Below are positions 59,451 through 64,000 of a stretch of 64,000 nt of DNA, piece by piece. Positions within the stretch are counted from its first letter, which is position 1. Every line of letters starts with the position of its first letter. Source of the stretch: Lithospermum erythrorhizon (taxonomy: Eukaryota; Streptophyta; Magnoliopsida; Boraginales; Boraginaceae); the NCBI GenBank assembly GCA_019722365.1, contig JADFUC010001925.1:1488001-1552000 (forward strand). The letters are read 5' to 3'. The notes under the pieces were generated by a model that was not told where the DNA came from, made no database searches, and saw only the letters and a program-made list of their open reading frames with translations. Position numbers and translations under genes: made by a program.

Positions 59451-60192
59451 AACTAGCATTCTTTTTAAAGAGATTTTAATTTCTAACACCCCTTTTTTTC
59501 TTTGAAGAATAGCACTCTTTTCCTGCAAAAGATGAAGCGTCCCTAAAAACTAATGCAATTTATTATCTTAACTCAATTCAAAACCTTAACACATGACCAC
59601 CGCGCTGAACACAAACACACCACCAAACCAATACAACCACGCCCTCGCTTCCCGACACCACACTACATTTCTGCGATACCCCGTCTCATCATTTCCCGCT
59701 TGAGCCCATTTGCCACATGGCTGCGCCACACTCCCCGAACTTTGTTTTGCGCGCGTAGTTTCATGATCCACGTCTGAAAGGAACCCCACCCCCATTGTCC
59801 TTTTGCTTTAGCCTCCCCTCATACATTGCAATTTTGGTTCGAGGGAAAAAATGGGGTTGGGGAGGAAAATGGATGGTGGTGCTGGAGGCCTCACCGCCCT
59901 TGCGCCCCCACTTATGCTTGAGATAGGGTGTTGGGGGGAGGAAAGAAGGGAAGAGGCGATGGGACTCCAGTGGGGCGGGGTGGTGGCGAGAAGGGAGGAG
60001 AATTAGGTTTAGGGGCAGTTGGAAGAAGCGGTAGAAAATGATGGCAGAGGAGAGCCAGAAAGATGAAGGGTGATATTTTAGGGGGGCATTTTAGATAATT
60101 TGTAGGGGATGGGTGCTATTCTTCAAAAAATGAAGTGTTAGAAATTAAAATCCCTTCTGCGAAATAGTGCTAGTTAATCAGAATTTCTCTTA
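59451..60192. mobile_element. Foldback/MITE-like element, left arm split by solo LTR D
   Basis: TAACTAGCATTC...GATTTTAATTTCTAACAC...GAAGAATAGCAC (about 59450-59514) is mirrored at 60111-60180. The mirror continues as AGAGAAATTCTG, whose partner GAGAAATTTGG lies on the far side of solo LTR D (about 57879-57889). The element was therefore intact before LTR D inserted into its left arm. The interior is C-rich on the left and G-rich on the right. Confidence 0.6.
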
Positions 60193-60762
60193 TAATATTT
60201 AGCATGTTTAATTCCATGTTCGAATTTGGCCACGTAATAGTTGAAATATAAAATAAAACCAAATTATGAATTTAACTTCTGCGCCAAACACCCAATTTGA
60301 TAAGTGGTTTGTGCCTGTATAGTATGGGGTTGATTGAAATATTTTCATTAAAGGACTTTGAGAACTTAGCCAGCTGAACATTCAAAATATTTAAATAAAA
60401 ATGAAATTGTAATATATATTAATAATACTTTTGCATTGAAAAATAACAACCATCTTACATTTTATATATATTTTTATGAAGTTTTATTAAATCATTTTTA
60501 AATTTTAACAAGGGATTATTCAGAAACAGTATTCTGAATATTTTTAGATCGTCACTCTGTGGCCTTGAGGCCTACCCAAGTGGTTATCTCATGAGTAGTC
60601 AGACTTCACAGTTCACATTACAGGTTCCTACTGTTTGCTTTATCTAGCTTGCAAGTTGCAATGCAAACTATTGGATCAAGTCAAAGAGAATAATAATGTA
60701 CTCCTAGTAAAACATGCCTAGTCTGAAATCTGCCAAGATTCTTTAGGAAACACACTTTTGCC
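60193..60762. other. PGIP upstream region
   Basis: No gene. GTCAA at 60680 is a W-box core (TTGAC) on the minus strand, a class of element common in defence promoters; a single core is weak evidence. A tRNA-like CCAAGTGGTTATC at about 60586 lacks a matching B-box. Confidence 0.4.
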
Positions 60763-60770
60763 TATTTAAA
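60763..60770 (+). promoter_or_regulatory. Putative TATA box of PGIP
   Basis: TATTTAAA lies 55 bp before the ATG and about 30 bp before an A/C-rich leader. Confidence 0.5.
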
Positions 60771-60824
60771 GATCATTTCACATACACAACTCCTCCACTC
60801 TTGAAACTACAACAAAACAAAGCA

Positions 60825-61817
60825 ATGAACATCAATAATCTCCTCATTCCACTATCTATTCTCCTCCTTTTCTCCTTCCCCTTTTCCTCTTTCTCAGAGA
60901 AATGCAACCCCCAAGACAAGAAAGTACTTCTGCAAATCAAGAAAGACCTAAACAACCCATACCATTTAGCCTCATGGGATCCTAATACTGATTGCTGTGA
61001 TTGGTATGTTGTAGATTGTGATATCAAAACCAACCGTATAAGTTCCCTCCATGTCTTCCAAGCCAACATTTCAGGCCAAATTCCAGCCTCTGTAGGCAAC
61101 CTACCATATCTCGAAAGCCTCGAATTTCATCATGTTACAAACCTCACTGGAACAATTCCAGAAACAATCACTAAACTTAAATACCTTAAGTATCTCACAC
61201 TCAGCTTTAATAATCTTTCTGGCCCAGTTCCTTCATTCCTTAGCAAAATCAAAACCTTAACATATCTTGATATATCTTTCAATGCTTTCACTGGCTCAAT
61301 ACCACCCTCCCTTTCTGAGCTTCCCAATATTGTTGATTTGCATTTAGACAGGAACCAGTTAACCGGAACCATACCATATTCATTCGGGAAGTTTATCGCG
61401 AAAACCCCGAATCTTTACCTCTCACACAACCAGCTTACAGGGGAAGTGCCAAAATCCTTAGGTGACATGAATTTTGGGACACTGGATTTCTCCAGGAACA
61501 AGTTGGTAGGAGATATATCATTCTTGTTTGGAACAAACAAGTCACTTCAAACTGCTGATTTTTCTAGGAACTTGTTTGAGTTTGATTTGTCTTTGGTTAA
61601 GGTTCCAAAGAGTTTGGAGAATTTTGATGTGAACCATAACAAGATATTTGGGAACATTCCTGTTGACATGACTAAGTTGAGTTTGCAATTCTTGAATGTT
61701 AGTTACAATAGGTTGTGTGGAGAGATTCCAGTTGGGGGAAGGTTACAGAACTTTGAAGCAACTGATTATTTCCATAATCGTTGTCTTTGTGGTGTTCCAT
61801 TGCCAGCTTGCAAATGA
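60825..61817 (+). CDS. PGIP: Polygalacturonase-inhibiting protein (PGIP), LRR type
   Basis: Intronless 330-aa protein, the usual PGIP length. Residues 1-24 form a signal peptide, so the product is secreted to the cell wall. There it would bind and inhibit fungal and insect endopolygalacturonases and favour release of oligogalacturonide elicitors. The N-terminal cap has C27, C57, C58 and C65 (TDCCDWYVVDC). About ten plant extracellular LRRs follow with xLxLxxNxLxGxIP character (LSFNNLSGPVPSFL, LDRNQLTGTIP). The C-terminal cap is LCGEIPVGG...NRCLCGVPLPACK. The ATG at 60825 gives the correct signal peptide; the frame is open eight codons further up but without ATG. No disruption. A decayed partial copy lies 1.6 kb downstream. 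Confidence 0.93.
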   Translation: MNINNLLIPLSILLLFSFPFSSFSEKCNPQDKKVLLQIKKDLNNPYHLASWDPNTDCCDWYVVDCDIKTNRISSLHVFQANISGQIPASVGNLPYLESLEFHHVTNLTGTIPETITKLKYLKYLTLSFNNLSGPVPSFLSKIKTLTYLDISFNAFTGSIPPSLSELPNIVDLHLDRNQLTGTIPYSFGKFIAKTPNLYLSHNQLTGEVPKSLGDMNFGTLDFSRNKLVGDISFLFGTNKSLQTADFSRNLFEFDLSLVKVPKSLENFDVNHNKIFGNIPVDMTKLSLQFLNVSYNRLCGEIPVGGRLQNFEATDYFHNRCLCGVPLPACK

Positions 61818-62309
61818 GTACATTGTTGTTTTATTTATTTAAGTTTGTGAGTGTAAGATTATGATGTGGTTTGGTAACAAGTGTTTGAATTGCAATTTGC
61901 ACCTTGCAATAAAATGGAAATTTCAAAGTTCACTTTTGTTATGGTTCGAGCCATTTACAGCATTCGTATACTGCACTTTTTTTCACATCATAACGCGCGC
62001 ATTAATCAAGTTCTTGGCTAGGATGGTAAAGTATCCCTCATTTTTTAACCTACAAGGATGGATAAGTTGATGGACTAGGTGATTTTGTAATCGCAAAACC
62101 GAACTTCGAGGAATCCACTCTACCAGAAACACATTAATAGTATGTCACACAAAGCGCATGCAATGTGGTTTCACGCGAATAACGTGGTTTCTACTTGGTT
62201 GTTGCGTCGATCCGAGATACATCAGGTGGGTATTTAACGAGTAGCGAGGTCCCGTTATAAAACCATAACACTTGTATTGGTTCGAGCCAATGGTGAAGTC
62301 ACTTAAGGG
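61818..62309. other. PGIP 3' flank
   Basis: AATAAAATGG at about 61907 may be the polyadenylation signal. Nothing else recognised. Confidence 0.45.
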
Positions 62310-63022
62310 TAGGGGTGTGTATGAATCGGTTAGAGTTCGGTTTTTGGTGAAGTATAGCAAACTTTAAATCGGTTAGGTTAGATCGATTCAATCTCTGCAG
62401 TTCTGCAGTCGGGCCAGGTTCGAGTTCGGTTGAGGTTCGATTTTGAGCCAAAATTATAACCCGAACCTAAATCGGTTCGGTTCATTCGATTCCAATCCTA
62501 CCGGTTTACCGCCAGACGGTTCGGTTTGATTGAGTTTGATTTTTTAGACGATTTTTTAGCGTATTGTCTTGAACTCCAAGGTAGTCCTAAGACTAGATCA
62601 CAATCATGTAATTTCAATGAACTACTTTTTAAGATTAATTATCTGATCTAAATGCAGCGTTAATCTGCCAATACCACTCTTTTTACATATCTTTGTATTC
62701 CCTATATTTATTAGTTTTAAAAAGATTTATATATATCTTATTCCATTATACCAATAGTTAAATCTAAATTCCTCTTCTTAAAATGTACACATGCAAATAC
62801 TACAAGATCTTGAAAATGATAATAAATAAAAATTGAGAAATCTACATAAAATTAAGAAATCGGTTCGGTTATTTCAAAGAGCGAACCCTAAATTGAATCG
62901 GGATTCTACGATCACAGAACCTAAATCTATTCGGTTCCAATCGATTCCAAAAATTTCTGTTATTTTTTATTCGATTTCGATCGGTTTGGTCGGTTTCGGA
63001 TTTTGTGCTCACCACCTACCTA
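62310..63022. mobile_element. Non-autonomous DNA-transposon-like repeat, copy 2
   Basis: Starts near GGTAGGGGTGTGTATGAATC, ends near TTTTGTGCTCACCACCTAC, with many CGGTTCGG-type subterminal repeats at both ends. Shares its core with 30985-31560 (TTAAGATTAATTATCTGATC, AAGATCTTGAAAA). The layout fits a hAT-type non-autonomous element; no transposase and no clear 8-bp TSD. Confidence 0.6.
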
Positions 63023-63410
63023 ACGGCCCTAAAATCAAGACTATCCTAAATTTAAGATATGCTAATTCATACACAAAAAATCGAAAAAGGTGGAAGTTTT
63101 TAGATTGGCTAAATTCATTACCATTCTAAACTATTACGAATCGGTTAAATAAGGGCCGAAGTTCTGAATATGTCAGAACGCTCTCTGTTTAGCTGAGTTT
63201 GTCCGATCGAGTGAGTTTGCCTCCTATAATTAACTTAGTCTAATATTTGAAGTTGTTTCTGTTGAGCCCCAAAAATGAGTTATTAGGCTGGAGTGGGACC
63301 GTAAGAAGTGTTCCACTTCATAATGAACCGAACCCTTTCACAAATGGCCCTTGCCCAATGATCTTGTATATATAATCTTTCATTTCTTAGCCAAATGAAG
63401 AATTTAGAGT
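63023..63410. other. Spacer upstream of PGIP pseudogene
   Basis: No gene. TATATATAATC at about 63367 could be a remnant promoter of the PGIP duplicate. Confidence 0.4.
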
Positions 63411-63790
63411 ACAATTCCTGCCTCCCTTTCTGAGCTCCCGAAGCTTGACCGGAACAAACTCACAGGGTCGTCCCTGACTCGTTGGAGAACAAAGTTACAT
63501 AATTGTTGCTCATCATCAGCTTACAGCCAAAGTTCCTACTTCTTTTTTTACTCCAATTTCAATTCTAGGAATAGGCTTGAAGGGGATGCATCATTCTTGT
63601 TTGGGAAGAACAAGACCATACAAGTTGCAGATTTTTCAAGAAATCTGTTTCGGAGAATTTACAAGCTCTAGACCTGAACCGTAACATGATTTATGGAAGC
63701 CTTCCTGATGAAATGACTTATGAAGAAACTGACTATATTTTCATAATTGTTGCTTATGTGGACCTCCATATTAGCAGAGCATGTAAATGA
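63411..63790 (+). pseudogene. Truncated, decayed PGIP copy
   Basis: Matches the second half of the intact PGIP in order: CCTCCCTTTCTGAGCTCCC (parent about 61307), a DRNKLTG-like block, GDASFLFGKNKTIQVADFSRN, DLNRNMIYGSLPDEMT, then EETDYFHNCCLCGPP, and TGTAAATGA aligned to the parental stop. The 5' half is missing, there are internal deletions (one removes the last LRR), and the frame shifts repeatedly. It is a non-functional tandem duplicate. Confidence 0.8.
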
Positions 63791-64000
63791 GTTGAATTGA
63801 AGTACTCTTCTAGCCAGCTTTCATATACTTTTTTTTTAAAAGCGTGTCATTACCAAGGAATATTCGGGGCGCCAAGTGAAAGTGCTCTGGCTTCTTGGAA
63901 TTAATTCGATAATGCATTAAAAGCTTCCATATACTTGTTTCAATGGCAAATAATAAACCAATTCCAATATGTTTATAATTGTTGAAGAACAAGGTGATCA
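63791..64000. other. Terminal spacer
   Basis: Nothing recognised. Confidence 0.5.

Noticed and set aside
60560..60640. Third SINE suggested by CCAAGTGGTTATC
   Set aside because: No convincing B-box at the right distance, no A-tail and no direct repeats found.

Overview
This is a plant nuclear DNA window, almost certainly from a eudicot. The genes have many GT-AG introns, encode plant-type proteins, and lie far apart in AT-rich DNA full of transposon remains. A 9-mer, TACTCCGTA, occurs five times. It reminds me of Caryophyllales genomes (beet/spinach relatives), but that placement is only a weak impression. There are no bacterial, plastid, CRISPR or tRNA features.

Layout. 1-8.5 kb: transposon remains. 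These are two tRNA-type SINEs with exact target-site duplications (TSDs), a 256-bp GC-rich insertion of unknown family, a 2,974-bp solo LTR with TSD TTAAT, and a 57-codon cysteine-rich ORF. 8.6-12.8 kb: a complete 11-exon LPAT2-type lysophosphatidate acyltransferase gene (387 aa). 14.6-29.2 kb: an RNA polymerase I largest-subunit gene (NRPA1). It has telo boxes and a small inverted-repeat element in its promoter, 17 good exons (one with a frameshift), and a badly decayed 3' third. 29-40 kb: intergenic repeats plus two small broken arabinogalactan-peptide-like genes. 40.6-43.1 kb: an A20/AN1 stress-associated protein gene. 45-56 kb: a tandem segmental duplication carrying two single-C2H2 zinc-finger genes on the minus strand, one broken and one intact. 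54.8-60.2 kb: a cluster of inverted-repeat elements, one split by a solo LTR. 60.8-61.8 kb: an intact polygalacturonase-inhibitor (PGIP) gene, followed by a decayed PGIP copy at 63.4-63.8 kb.

Four copies (36.7, 43.7, 48.8 and 57.9 kb) belong to one solo-LTR family of about 1.6-2 kb. Two of them keep perfect 5-bp TSDs (GATCC, TGGCT). The genes do not form a pathway: lipid synthesis, rRNA transcription, stress zinc finger, transcriptional repressor and cell-wall defence are neighbours by position only.

The strongest observations are these: the 256/258-bp insertion family with 14-15-bp TSDs and no recognisable machinery; repeated copies of the NRPA1 18-nt coding first exon inside its own intron 1; 3'-biased decay of NRPA1; and the unequal fate of the duplicated zinc-finger genes. 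All positions and reading frames were worked out by eye. Family names rest on recognised motifs, not on a database search.
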